Assembly (NCBI GenBank): GCA_943737045.1
Contig: CALSFV010000095.1
Coordinates: 1-64,000 of the forward strand
Reading direction: 5' to 3'
DNA length: 64,000 bases
DNA from: Parapristionchus giblindavisi
Lineage: Eukaryota; Nematoda; Chromadorea; Rhabditida; Diplogasteridae
A program made the translations under genes and the position numbers. The notes beneath the pieces were generated by a model. That model ran no database searches. It was given only the letters and a program-made list of their open reading frames with translations, and had not been told where the DNA came from. Numbering within the stretch: the stretch's first letter is position 1; each line of letters begins with the position of its first letter. Below, in pieces: positions 1 through 12,332 of this stretch.

Positions 1-1196
1 ATTCGGGAGTGGGTGCAATGAACTCCTTGGCGAATTATAAGAAACTATTGTCAAGGTGAGTTTTTTCATCAACGGTCGACGAAGGCTGGAATTGGGAATT
101 TTCGGAAAAAAATTCACATTTAATTAATTTTCACTATTTCATCATAACAAGCCTACAACTTTTTATTTGCTCAATCGCTTCTAAATATTATAACACATCT
201 TCAGTTTGAAAATCATAATTTGTTTTTAAAATACATATTATGCGAAAAAATCGCTTTTATAACGAAAATAATAATTATGGTGTGCGCCTACAATAATCCC
301 TAATCGGTCAATTTGGAAATTTGGTAGTTTTAAACATATTTCACTTCTGTTCTTGACATGACTAAGGTATAGTCCATAGTCCTTGTCTTCGGAGTGCATG
401 ATATTTTGGTTTTTCAGCAATAACTTTCTTCCCAGTCAACCGTTTCTCTTCATTTTTTAGTATGTTTGTATCGATCATACCATGGTATAGTGATCCAATT
501 TTTTTCGATAATGGATAGCAAACAACGAAATAGTGATCAATTACGAAAAATGTCAATTTTCAGCGAAATTAGCACCTGGGAGTAGGTGCACTACGAAGAC
601 GAGGAGTAGTTATATACCTCAGTCATGTCAAGTACATCGGTTAAATATGTTTAAAACTACCAAATTTCCAAATTGACCGATTAGGGATTACTGTAGGTGC
701 ACACCATAATTACGGTTTTCGTTATAAAAACGATATTTTCACAAAAAATGTATTTTTAAAAAATTATGATTTTTAAACTGAAGCTGTGTTATGATATGTA
801 GAAGCGATTGAGCAAATAAAAAGTTGTAGGCTTGTTCTGGTGAAATAGTGCAAATTAATTAAATGTGAATTTTTTTCGAAAATTCCCAATTCCAGCCTTC
901 TTTGTCCTTTGATCAAAAAACTCACCTAGACAATAGTTTCTTAGAATTTGCCAAGGAGTCCATTGCACCCACTCCCGAATCGATTGGCATTGAAATAAAC
1001 CTTTTAGGAAAAGGCGCCAAATCGTTGTGTGGTCACCCCCTGAAGCGAATTTTCAATTGGAAGCAATTTCCAAGTACCAGTGTACTTCACTCATGGAGCC
1101 TGTAAATATCACACATAAAACAGAAAAATCCATTTTTCATCGATACCAAAAAATATCCCACTTGTTGAATTTTCTCAGATAGTGTTTTGTAAATAG
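1..1196. mobile_element. Foldback (palindromic) element, copy 1, cut by the window start
   Basis: The first about 560 bases are an imperfect inverted copy of about 575-1100. For example the GGGAGTGGGTGCAATG segment near base 5 recurs inverted near 960-980. The same sequence occurs full length at 10921-12332, which defines the family and shows that the left end lies outside this window. The right end matches the other copy up to about 1196 (CTCAGATAGTGTTTT). No transposase-like frame is present, so it is non-autonomous. It lies directly upstream of the partial gene at 1338. Confidence 0.85.
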
Positions 1197-1298
1197 TTTT
1201 GAATCTAATCAGAGCAATTTTAGAAGAAACTAGGGCTAAATTAGACTCTAAAATCACTCTTATTAGATTCAAAAAATGCTCTGATTAGATTCAAAACG
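1194..1298. repeat. Short inverted repeat (hairpin) next to foldback copy 1
   Basis: TTTTGAATCTAATCAGAGCA near 1197 is repeated in inverted orientation near 1277-1297, with about 60 bases between the arms. It may be a small MITE or a separate remnant. No clear target-site duplication was seen. Confidence 0.6.
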
Positions 1299-1337
1299 AT
1301 TTGCCTGAGTATTCATTCCATTCATTTCTCTTTATAG

Positions 1338-2095
1338 CCATTTTGGAGTCCAGCCAAATGTAAAATTGTGGCATCTCTCATTAGAAATGGAGCTTCAATC
1401 AATAAAATTTCTACCCTTTGTAACCACAACGTAACATCGTATGTTCACTCCTACCGCACTCTGTTTCTACCGTAATCTTTCAGTCTTCTCGAGACCGAAC
1501 TACTCTTGATGGAGACAGATGCTCGGGGTCATTTATTGATTGGAACTTTATGTTTATTGACGATTTCTCCACTCGGATTGAGAGAAATTGAATTACGAAC
1601 GTTATTGGGAATAGAGACAAGAATACTTCCTACTAGTATTAAGAGGAAACATCATACTATGAATTGGGGTTAGATTATTGATTGATCATTTATTGATTAA
1701 CCTATCCAATTCAGATTATTGTCTTGATAATTATGGAGGTAAGCAAATGATATCAGCGTTAAGATGGAGATATATTGTATATCGATTATGTCATCTATTA
1801 GTCACAATTGATCCTATCACTTCTCATATACAAATACCTTCCTTCGCAAGACAATCTGTAGCTAAGAAGTAATCAATCAATAATTGATTAGGTATCATTA
1901 TCGATTGATTACAGATACTTCACATCATTGAGTGTTGTGGAATATTTCCAGAAGAGAATAGGAAAGTTAGTATTGGGAGGTCATTCATTTATGATTGATA
2001 GATCATCTCTGAGAGATATAACACAAAGAAAGATAGAAGATGATAATTATCTTACTCGTCCTAAAAGTGCAACTACAAGAATAGGAGAGTCATAG
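1338..2095 (+). CDS. 3' exons of an unrecognised multi-exon gene (possible NACHT-family C-terminal part)
   Basis: Four exons join in one open frame: 1338-1430, 1484-1668, 1715-1868 and 1915-2095, with introns of 46-53 bp bounded by GT..AG and ending in TTCAG or TACAG. The stop is TAG at 2093. The second exon encodes LCLLTISPLGLREIELRTLL, which resembles the winged-helix segment following the NACHT ATPase in NWD/TEP1-type proteins, where a 'GL.E.EL..LL' pattern is usual. The third and fourth exons (FARQSVAKKYF onward) would then be the following helical segment. The 5' exons are missing, either outside the window or displaced by the foldback element ending at 1196. The exon structure is well supported; the family call is weak. 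Confidence 0.5.
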
Positions 2096-2115
2096 GTGAT
2101 CTATGTTTAGCTCAT

Positions 2116-2370
2116 ATGATTATGAACAATACTACTATTATTTCTCCCTCGTCATTTTATGTATACAAACCAGTCCGTGACCGAGTATCATCTTTTGGAA
2201 TCCATATTGAACACACCACCAGTACCCCTCGTTTTCATTCTTTCCCACTCAGAACAGCCCGTTTATACTCCCAATTACCAGTTAATATCCGAACCGCCCC
2301 CAATATTCGATTATTTAAACATCGATTGGATGCCCACCCCCATATCGTCGAATTATCACTTTCTCAATGA
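2116..2370 (+). pseudogene. Non-LTR retrotransposon reverse-transcriptase C-terminal remnant
   Basis: The frame encodes a segment centred on FPLRTARLYSQLPVNI followed by FKHRLDAH. This matches the conserved end of jockey/CR1-type LINE reverse transcriptases ('F..R....WN.LP..I....S...FK..LD'). Nothing upstream of about 2116 continues the domain, and the frame stops just after it, so this is a 5'-truncated tail. The A/T-rich run with AATAAA-like sequence at about 2440-2480 fits a LINE 3' end. Confidence 0.55.
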
Positions 2371-2399
2371 ATCCGGAGAGTCGTCAATCATATTTTACC

Positions 2400-5345
2400 A
2401 CCTATTGTTCATTCAATTGCTGTTGCGCCTCGGGCGTAGATAAATTATTATAATTATAATAACACCATTCGATAATAAAGCATTCAATGATACATATTAA
2501 TTGAATTAATTGTAATTGTATGAATAAAGATTGATGTGGAAAGTGAAAGAGAGATGGAGTAATTGACTTAGTTATTCCATACAATTCTCAAGTACACGAA
2601 TAAGGATCATTAAAGGGACAAATTGAAAGAACTAAGAAGAATACGGAGAGAGATGTTGATTCACTCTACTCTTCTCTTACTACACACCAATCTAATTTCC
2701 ATCTCTTAGATACAGTGAAAAGAAGCTGCACTTGACTACTTTCTCTCTTCATCTCCTATATCCTCTACAACTAAGCTTCATCGTCTTCATTCCAATTATC
2801 CATCTATATAGCCATTTCATCCTCTTCATCTTCTTCTTCTCTCATTTTAGCAGGTCATTTTCCACTACAAATGACCATTTTATTGTCGTCTTTCGATATT
2901 AGCCAATTTATACATGTGAACAAATACAGCACAACCAATTAAATTTTTTTAAATAACGAATACGATTTTTAATTCCTGAAAAAAACGAATCAATATTACA
3001 CAATATACGGTAGATGCGCGTTGCGTCAAAATGCAAAAAAAGTGTTGAACTTTGGAGAGAAAATGAATATGATCGATTAATTTTAAAATGATTGATCTTT
3101 TTTCGATCCAAACTTTTTTAAAAGCTTTATTTGTTCTAATTCTTTTCCCCCATTCATCTCTCCGTGGTAGTCATTTAAGTCTATATTGGTTATGTATATT
3201 CCAATAGTCGTAGTCTATCCAATTCGTGTGAAATTTACAACCGTTTACTGTGTACACTTGTTCATCTTCATCTTCAATTGCTTCTACTCTAATGGTCTCA
3301 TACATGCTATCGTGTAAATTGATACTTATAGTGATATTGCTATTTAATTCACATATTAATTTGCTCAATTTGCTCCTCCTTTTTTATTGAAAAAATATAT
3401 AGCATTTTGCGCAATAGTTTAGTTTATATTTTATTTTTGTTCAGATGTGATGAACTTAACTTGTAATAATTAGATTTAAACGGAGAAAATTTTTGTTTTA
3501 TATAGAATCGAGAAACTAAAAATACTACCATGCTAATTACTGCAGTGATTCTCTTTTTTTCATTTTCAATCCTTTCTATCCTAATCTTCTATTTTAATCT
3601 TCCTAATGTTCTTTGAGATGAGACTGTATGGCCTTATTTTCTCACCTCTAACAGCATTTATCTCATTCTGATCTCTTTTCTTCATGATTTACTTCTCTAA
3701 ATCCCTATTCTATTATCTAAAGTATACTAATGAAATAGGGAAGTCTTTCATAAATATGGACATTCTTCCATATTCCTCCTTTCTCTTCATTCTATTGTTT
3801 CACCTTCTTGCGCATTGTGTCCGCTTCATTCTCTTTCTCTACTAGAGAACAAGTCCAGAAGACCTCTCATTTCACCTTCTCCCTTTCCCTCTTTCTTTCT
3901 TCCTCTACTTCTCCTCCCTCTCCCTCTCCCCTCTACCTCTCCTCCCTCCCCTCTACCTCTCCTCCCTCCCCTCTACCTCTCCTCCCTCCCCTCTACCTCT
4001 CCTCCCTCCCCTCTACCTCTACCTCTCTCCATCCATCGTTCCTTCTGAATGTCCACTCAAGTCTACATCCCTCCATGCATTTCCTATATGGTTGTGACCA
4101 TTCGTATCTATAACCTCTTCTTCCTCTTCTTCATCTACCTGATCTCTCACTCCCTCATTTAGTCTTACTCATCTTCAATGTGACATTAGTCAAGCAGATG
4201 GTTATCCATCACATAGACTTCATCGTTCTTCTCAATACGATTCATCTACCTGTCTCATTCATTCTCTTCCCCTTGAGGGATATATGGACAGGTGTTCTCT
4301 CATAAGTCATTTCTTGAAACGAGAAGCCTTAATTAGGCATAGTGAATGGTTAATGTGTTATTCAACACCCCATACACAGGATAATATGGATTAGAATGGC
4401 TATAGATTAATATAAGAATAAATGGAGAAAGACCTCCAGGGGTCATTCTTTCCTCTCCCTCTCCTTCTATCCCTCTCCATCTCCCTCTCCCTCGATCCCT
4501 CTATTCATAGTCGGTATAGAAGTACTTCTTCATCATTCTTCAGATGTCTTCTATTCATTCACACTTTATAATGCATGACAATGGTCTCTTTTCTTTTCTT
4601 CCCATAACTCCATATTTTTTTCATTCTCTCATATGAATGTTCATCTTCTCATTCCTCTATTCTATCTATCTATTCCTTCCATATCTCTTCTACAGTTGTA
4701 TCTAAGACTAGTATGAATAGTTTGTATTAGTCTGGTTCTCTCTATCATTAGCCCCTCTTCTTTCTCTATTGTTTTTCCTTCTCCATATGAGGGTATTCTA
4801 CAACTTTTTTGTGAAGCTTCTTTCTGTGAGTCTCTCAATGGGTAAATAGATGCAAATCATAGTGTGAAAGAGGCAAAAGAGGAGGAATAGAAAGGGGATA
4901 GAACCATTCGAGAGATTCTAGAATGGATTATGGATAGATAGAGATAGATAGAATTGAATATTGATATATTGAGAGGAAGATACGGTAATCCTATCACTCC
5001 TCATTCGACCATATATTTCTTTGTATACTGTATATTTTTATCTAGAGTAGTCTTGTATTTCACTTAATATGAATGATATTCTAATTAGATATCATAATAT
5101 CTTGATAATGCATTCATTATCCCCTTTCTACTTCTATCCTTATCCTTCACTTTTCTTATCTCAATCATCATCATCATCATATTCTGTTCCATTCAGATTC
5201 ATCTATCCATACCCCATGGGATAGATAAGAAGTTGACTCACTCCATTCATCCATCTTCAATTCCACTCTATCTCTCCTTCTCTTTTCTTCATATTCTATT
5301 CAAATATTGGCGTTTATCATAAAAAGAGACTTTATGGGTGATAGT
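2400..5345. other. Gene-free AT-rich and pyrimidine-rich spacer
   Basis: No multi-exon gene could be built on either strand. It holds CT-rich low-complexity tracts. One of about 150 bp at 3890-4035 repeats CTCCCTCCCCTCTACCTCTC, and a shorter one lies at 4450-4500. The scattered 60-80 codon open frames have no recognisable motif; one at 3171-3368 on the minus strand is acidic and could be a stray exon, but no splice partners were found. Confidence 0.5.
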
Positions 5346-5539
5346 CATACATTGCCATACCCTCGCAGTACGAGGATTGACCCACTATATAAGGCCCATT
5401 TTAGGCCACTTGATAAAAAAAGGAAGCTAAAAATGACGATTTTTAAGCGAAAATAACGAATTTTTGTGAATCAACCCACCCTATTTCGAGAATTGACCCA
5501 CTATATAAAGATAGACGGCGAGGGTACCGAAAATGTATG
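5346..5539. mobile_element. MITE, family with CATACATT ends, copy 1
   Basis: This 194-bp element begins CATACATTGCCATACCCTCG and ends with its imperfect inverse. It is flanked by a perfect 8-bp duplication, GTGATAGT (5338-5345 and 5540-5547). Further copies lie at 20498-20688, 42527-42705 and 44273-44463. An 8-bp duplication fits a hAT-like or related transposase acting in trans. Confidence 0.9.
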
Positions 5540-5686
5540 GTGATAGTATGATTACAATATTCTATTCCTCTCTTCATTATTATCATCTTTCTTTACTTTT
5601 TCATCTTCGTTATTCTGCCATTCTCTTCTATATTTCCTATGATTTTCTTCACACAGTCGATTGGTCATTGTAGATTACTACCTTTA

Positions 5687-8040
5687 CTCCTCCTCCCTCT
5701 ACCTCTTCCTCCCTCACTCCTCCCTCTACCTCTTCCTCCCTCACTCCTCCCTCAACCTCTTCCTCTCTCACTCCTCCCTCTACCTCTTCCTCCCTCACTC
5801 CTCCCTCTACCTCTTCCTCTCTCACTCCTCCCTCTACCTCTTCCTCCCTCACTCCTCCCTCTACCTCTTCCTCTCTCACTCCTCCCTCTACCTCTTCCTC
5901 TCTCACTCCTCTCTCTACCTCTTCCTCCCTCACTCCTCCCTCTACCTCTTCCTCTCTCACTCCTCCCTCTACCTCTTCCTCTCTCACTCCTCCCTCTACC
6001 TCTTCCTCCCTCACTCCTCCCTCTACCTCTTCCTCTCTCACTCCTCCCTCTACCTCTTCCTCCCTCACTCCTCCCTCTACCTCTTCCTCTCTCACTCCTC
6101 CCTCTACCTCTTCCTCCCTCACTCCTCCCTCTACCTCTTCCTCTCTCACTCCTCCCTCTACCTCTTCCTCCCTCACTCCTCCCTCTACCTCTTCCTCTCT
6201 CACTCCTCCCTCTACCTCTTCCTCCCTCACTCCTCCCTCTACCTCTTCCTCTCTCACTCCTCCCTCTACCTCTTCCTCCCTCACTCCTCCCTCTACCTCT
6301 TCCTCCCTCACTCCTCCCTCTACCTCTTCCTCTCTCACTCCTCCCTCTACCTCTTCCTCCCTCACTCCTCCCTCTACCTCTTCCTCTCTCACTCCTCCCT
6401 CTACCTCTTCCTCCCTCACTCCTCCCTCTACCTCTTCCTCTCTCACTCCTCCCTCTACCTCTTCCTCCCTCACTCCTCCCTCTACCTCTTCCTCTCTCAC
6501 TCCTCCCTCTACCTCTTCCTCCCTCACTCCTCCCTCTACCTCTTCCTCTCTCACTCCTCCCTCTACCTCTTCCTCCCTCACTCCTCCCTCTACCTCTTCC
6601 TCTCTCACTCCTCCCTCTACCTCTTCCTCCCTCACTCCTCCCTCTACCTCTTCCTCTCTCACTCCTCCCTCTACCTCTTCCTCTCTCACTCCTCCCTCTA
6701 CCTCTTCCTCCCTCACTCCTCCCTCTACCTCTCTCCTCTCTCACTCCTCCCTCTACCTCTTCCTCCCTCACTCCTCCCTCTACCTCTTCCTCTCTCACTC
6801 CTCCCTCTACCTCTTCCTCTCTCACTCCTCCCTCTACCTCTTCCTCTCTCACTCCTCCCTCTACCTCTTCCTCTCTCACTCCTCCCTCTACCTCTTCCTC
6901 TCTCACTCCTCCCTCTACCTCTTCCTCCTCCCTCACTCCTCCCTCTACCTCTTCCTCTCTCACTCCTCCCTCTACCTCTTCCTCTCTCACTCCTCCCTCT
7001 ACCTCTTCCTCTCTCACTCCTCCCTCTACCTCTTCCTCTCTCACTCCTCCCTCTACCTCTTCCTCTCTCACTCCTCCCTCTACCTCTTCCTCTCTCACTC
7101 CTCCCTCTACCTCTTCCTCTCTCACTCCTCCCTCTACCTCTTCCTCTCTCACTCCTCCCTCTACCTCTTCCTCTCTCACTCCTCCCTCTACCTCTTCCTC
7201 TCTCACTCCTCCCTCTACCTCTTCCTCTCTCACTCCTCCCTCTACCTCTTCCTCCCTCACTCCTCCCTCTACCTCTTCCTCCCTCACTCCTCCCTCTACC
7301 TCTTCCTCTCTCACTCCTCCCTCTACCTCTTCCTCTCTCACTCCTCCCTCTACCTCTTCCTCTCTCACTCCTCCCTCTACCTCTTCCTCTCTCACTCCTC
7401 CCTCTACCTCTTCCTCTCTCACTCCTCCCTCTACCTCTTCCTCTCTCACTCCTCCCTCTACCTCTTCCTCTCTCACTCCTCCCTCTACCTCTTCCTCTCT
7501 CACTCCTCCCTCTACCTCTTCCTCTCTCACTCCTCCCTCTACCTCTTCCTCCCTCACTCCTCCCTCTACCTCTTCCTCCCTCACTCCTCCCTCTACCTCT
7601 TCCTCTCTCACTCCTCCCTCTACCTCTTCCTCTCTCACTCCTCCCTCTACCTCTTCCTCTCTCACTCCTCCCTCTACCTCTTCCTCTCTCACTCCTCCCT
7701 CTACCTCTTCCTCTCTCACTCCTCCCTCTACCTCTTCCTCTCTCACTCCTCCCTCTACCTCTTCCTCCCTCACTCCTCCCTCTACCTCTTCCTCCCTCAC
7801 TCCTCCCTCTACCTCTTCCTCTCTCACTCCTCCCTCTACCTCTTCCTCTCTCACTCCTCCCTCTACCTCTTCCTCTCTCACTCCTCCCTCTACCTCTTCC
7901 TCCCTCACTCCTCCCTCTACCTCTTCCTCTCTCACTCCTCCCTCTACCTCTTCCTCTCTCACTCCTCCCTCTACCTCTTCCTCTCTCACTCCTCCCTCTA
8001 CCTCTCCCTCCCTCACTCCTCCCTCTACCTCTTCCCCTCC
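5687..8040. repeat. 27-bp pyrimidine-rich minisatellite, about 87 copies
   Basis: The unit is close to TCACTCCTCCCTCTACCTCT followed by TCCTCYC (27 bp). Because 27 is a multiple of three and the unit has no stop codons, very long frames run through it on both strands; these are artefacts. In the first kilobase the Y position alternates C/T, giving a 54-bp higher-order unit. After about 6720 most units carry T, with CC pairs near 7253/7280, 7550/7577 and 7766/7793. Length changes occur near 6731 (+1) and 6925 (+3). The + strand is almost purely C/T with isolated A. Confidence 0.97.
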
Positions 8041-8629
8041 GTTACCCTTCGAAGATAGGTATATGAGTATATCCTCTATGATCATAGTCTATCATCATTG
8101 AATATCCATTCTACCATATAATTCGAGATGTCATATTCATTGTATATCAACTTCATTTCAATACTTTCATTATATTCTCTATATGATTGATCATTTCATT
8201 TCTTCTTTCATCAATTCAATTATGACATCTTGATCAACTTCATCAATCTCTTTCTATTCATTAGAATATTCCCTCTGAACTTTCATTTGTCTAATAGTTA
8301 TCTTTCTACTAGTTACCAAGACATCCATTATTTACAGTAATCCAACCCCTTTTCGATTATGATATATTGATCTTTGATCTTCTAATCTATCACCATCTCC
8401 TTTTTTCTTCACTTGTCCCTTTTCGCGTTCTCATCCCATTACCTCTTCATCTCATTTCAACTTCTGTCTATTCTCTCCCTCTACCTCTCCTTCTCTCTCC
8501 CTCTCTTTCTCTCTCCCTCTCCTTCTCTACCCCCTCTCCCATCTCTTCATTCCATCTACTTTATTCAGAATGTGTTGTGAGTGAGAATGAGTCTAAGATT
8601 TCCTTGATAATATAACCTCTTCAGTATTC
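8041..8629. other. Spacer between minisatellite and inverted-repeat element
   Basis: AT-rich sequence with a CTCCCT/CTCTTT-rich tract at about 8475-8530. No supported gene. Confidence 0.5.
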
Positions 8630-10912
8630 TTAACACGGATCTCCTGTAAGAATGAAAGAAGCCAACCGACAGTTTTTAAATTTTTCTCACCGATTTCGAT
8701 GAAATTTATATGACTGACCATAATGAGGTAAAGGAGAAGGCCTAGGTACTTGGTTTCGCCAAATTTGCATTTTTATCGATTTTTTGATCTTCCACTTCGG
8801 GCAGCCATATCTCAGTCAATTTTTTACCTACAGCAAGAATTTTTTTTCCAATCGACTCGAAATGAACTGTTCTAGAAGTTACTCAACAAAGGATACGTGC
8901 AAAAACGCCATCTTCTACCTGTTTTCTTCGAAAAACTGATTTTTTGAGTACAATATGCTAATTTTCTCAAAATTTTTCCACAAAGGATACGATTTTTATT
9001 GGCGATTCAGATTCTCCATCCTCGAATTGAGGTACGTACATACTTCAGCCGTCATAATTCGCGGCACCCAATACCGTTTCTCAGAGGGGACCCGGACTTA
9101 GCGTTATTTTCATTCAAAAAAAATTTTCTATCTCATCTCTGTTCATTTTTATGCAAATTTGCAATCAAGGTATACCAATCGAAAGCTCTCGACGAGCTCT
9201 ACAAAAATGACTTAGTATTACAAGTCATGAAATTTGACCGTATTCAAGATATTTTAGAAAATCCGCTTTTTTCACTAGCAATTGTTGTGAAATGTAATCG
9301 ATTCTCAACGAAACGGTGCTTCCAACAATGTATTTTGCTTATATTATTTGTTAATATTGTTATAGTAAACGACAATACATAAAAGAGCAAAGATATTTAT
9401 GTTTATCTTAGATATTCAAGGAATCATGAAACTATTCATCTATATTTCCGATATCGGAATCGGAATGATCGAAAAAAAATATCCGGATCATCGAAATATT
9501 CTTTGAGATCACTGTGAAGAAAATCATATATAGCCTCAGCAGTTATCTCTCTATCATCCTCTTCTACATCGACCTCCTCCTCGATCTGAATCCTTTCATC
9601 TTCCAAATCCATGAGCATATTTTCCTCTTCTTCTTCTGCTTCTCACTCCCTCACTCTCCAGTTGATTCTTCTTCGCTGCAACAAGAGTTCTGATGAGGTT
9701 CTTGATTTGCTCGTGGGTCATTCTCTCAGCGGGAAGGATATCCATTATCTCCTTCATTCTCTTCTCGGCCTCCTCCGCACGCAGCTTCTTGTCACCATTA
9801 TAGTACTCGTTGAAAAGTGTGACCTGATCCTTCGCCTTCTGGTTGTACTTGCATCCCTTCAGTCTCATGACAGGGACTTGTCCAGTCACTGATTCATCGT
9901 CCACATTATCGGGCTCTACAGTAGACTGCTTGGTAAGGAAGAACCAGAAATGAGGCTCATCTCCGTTGGCAATCTTCTGCTTGTCCTTATCCCTCAGACC
10001 GTCAGTCGACAACTTGCCTCCATGACTGTGAAAAGTGATGGAACTAGTCTCATTCCCTGTTAGATGCCTCTGAATCTTCATGCAGAGATGGTGTCATCCT
10101 TGAATTCGAAATGGCCGAGCTTCCAGATGCCCTTGATCGTCGACTTCGGTAGTTCCTCGTTCTTCACAGTTCCCAGATGCACCGATACTCCTCGAAGCAG
10201 TTTCCCAGTGGTGAGGGCGACGAACATCTGCTCGTGAGTTTCGATATTCTTCTCCTTTCCCATGAATATCCTCATTTTAGCATTGCAGTACGAGTAGTGT
10301 AAGCAAAGAACACCGTTTCGTTGTGAATCGATTACGTTTCACAACAATTGCTAGTGAAAAAAAGCGGATTTTCTAAAATATCTTGAATACGGTCAAATTT
10401 CATGACTTGTAATACTAAGTCATTTTTGTAGAGCTCGTCGAGAACTTTCGATTGGTTTACCTTGATTGAAAATTTGCATAAAAATGAACAGAGATGAGAT
10501 ACGAAATGTTTTTTTTTTGAATGAAAATAAAGCTAAGTCCGGGTCCCCTCTGAGAAACGGTATTGGGTGCCGCGAATTATGACGGCTGAAGTATGTACGT
10601 ACCTCAATTCGAGGATGGAGAATCAGAATCGCCAATAAAAATCGTATCCTTTGTGAAAAAAGTTTGAGAAAATTAGCATATTGTACTCAAGAAATCAGTT
10701 TTTTTTAAGAAAACAGGTATAAGATGGCGTTTTTGCACGTATCCTTTGTTGAGTAACTTCTAGAACAGTTCATTTCGAGTCGATTGGAAAAAAATTTCTT
10801 GACCTCATTATGGTCAGTCATATAAATTTCATCCAAATCGGTGAGAAAAATTTAAAAACGGTCGGAAAAAAAGGTCTCATTTTCCTACGTTTTTACAGGA
10901 GATCCGTGTTAA
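8630..10912. mobile_element. Long inverted-repeat transposon with internal cargo, TTAA-flanked
   Basis: Outer ends are TTAACACGGATCTCCTGTAA (8630) and its inverse ending CCGTGTTAA (10912). Arms of about 600-700 bp (about 8634-9330 and about 10309-10908) are imperfect inverted copies. TTAA at both ends could be the target duplication (piggyBac-type), or TA could be (Tc1/mariner-type). The core between the arms holds a minus-strand broken gene (9436-10275). No DDE/DDD transposase was recognised. It is followed within about ten bases by another foldback element (10921-12332). Confidence 0.85.
9436..10275 (-). pseudogene. Unrecognised frameshifted gene carried inside the inverted-repeat element
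   Basis: Three consecutive minus-strand frames meet end to end: 10275-10078 (starts MRIFMGKEKNIETHEQM), 10081-9596 (starts MKIQRHLTGNE) and about 9643-9436 (acidic, EAEEEEEN then LEDERIQIEEEVDVEEDD). The first junction is an ATGA overlap; the second is a short overlap with a frame change. Together they look like one about 280-residue protein with an acidic C-terminus and two frameshifts, or three overlapping small frames. The middle part (AEEAEKRMKEIMDILP) resembles the 'LTAEEAEEEWERR' region of TFIIF alpha, but too weakly to call. It lies entirely between the element's arms, so it is probably cargo or an element-encoded protein. Confidence 0.4.
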
Positions 10913-10920
10913 TCTCTTAT

Positions 10921-12332
10921 AACACGCTATCTTAGAAAATCGACATAGGTGCGGTATCAACGAAAAATAGATTTTTCTGTTTTATGTATGATAATTACAG
11001 GCTCAATGAGTGAAGTTCACTGGTACTTGGAAATTCCTTACAATTGAAAATTCGCTTCAAGGGGTGACCACACAACGATTTGGCGCCTTTTCCTAAAATG
11101 TTTATTTTGAGTCCAATCGATGCGGGAGTGGACGCAATCGACTCCTTAGCTAATTCTAAGAAACTATTGTCAAGGAGAGTTTTTCGATCAACGGTCAACG
11201 AAGGCTGGAATTTTGAATTTTCGAAAAACATTTCACATTTAATTAATTTTCACTATTTTGCTACAACAACCCTACGTTTTTTTTCTTTGCTTAATCGCTT
11301 CTAAATATCATAACACAGCTTCAGTTTAAAAATCATAATTTTTTAAAAATACGATTACGGTGAATAAATCATTTTTATAATGAAGTCGTGAATTATGGTG
11401 TGGCACCTACAGTATCCCGAATTGAACAATTTAGAAATCTGGTAGTTTTAAACATATTTTACCGCTGTTCTTGACATGACTAAGGTATACGACTACTCCT
11501 CGTCTTCGGAGTGCACACGTGCCCAGGTGCTGATGTCGATGAAAATTGACAATTTTCGTAAATTGATCAATATTTAGTTGTTTGTGATCCAATATCGATA
11601 AAAATTGGATCAAAATACCATATTATCATCTATACAAACATATTTAAAAATAAAGATAAACCGTTGAGTGCGAAGAAAGTTATTGTTGAAAAACCAAAAT
11701 ATTGTAGAATATTTGCCAGCACTGTACCGTGCAGGTGCACTCCGAAGACGAGGAGTAGTCGTATACCTTAGTCATGTCAAGAACAGCGGTAAAATATGTT
11801 TAAAACTACCAGATTTCTAAATTGTTCAATTCGGGATACTGTAGGTGCCACACCATAATTCACGACTTCATTATAAAAATGATTTATTCACCGTAATCGT
11901 ATTTTTAAAAAATTATGATTTTTAAACTGAAGCATATTTAGAAGCGATTAAGCAAAGAAAAAAAACGTAGGGTTGTTGTAGCAAAATAGTGAAAATTAAT
12001 TAAATGTGAAATGTTTTTCGAAAATTCAAAATTCCAGCCTTCGTTGGCCGTTGATCGAAAAACTCCCCTTGACAATAGTTTCTTAGAATTAGCTAAGGAG
12101 TCGATTGCGTCCACTTCCGCATCGATTGGATTCGAAATAAACCTTTTAGGAAAAGGCGCCAAATCGTTGTGTGGTCACCCCCTGAAGCGAATTTTCAATT
12201 AAAAGGAATTTCCAAGTACCAGTGAACTTCACCCATTGAGCCTGTAATTATCATTCATAAAACAGAAAAATCTATTTTTCATCGATACCAAAAAATATCC
12301 GAGTTGTTGAATTCTCTCAGATAGTGTTTTTT
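10921..12332. mobile_element. Foldback element, copy 2 (full length)
   Basis: A palindrome of about 1.4 kb. The left end AACACGCTATCTTAGAAAAT and the right end near CTCAGATAGTGTTTT are inverted relatives, and the arms (10921-about 11560, about 11700-12332) pair along nearly their whole length. Both arms contain the same 75-80-codon open frames in mirror image, which are by-products of the palindrome. Sequence matches copy 1 at 1-1196. No coding capacity for a transposase was seen. Confidence 0.9.

Noticed and set aside
5639..8101. Open frames of 355-820 codons on both strands
   Set aside because: They are translations of the 27-bp repeat, whose unit has no stop codon and is divisible by three; there are no splice or start signals and no complexity.
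9596..10081. TFIIF alpha fragment
   Set aside because: Only one short stretch (AEEAEKRM) is similar; the beta-barrel segments and aromatic signature do not align convincingly, so no name was given.
10995..12202. Mirror-image 60-78-codon frames in the foldback element
   Set aside because: The same sequence is read from both arms of a palindrome; no start context or motif.
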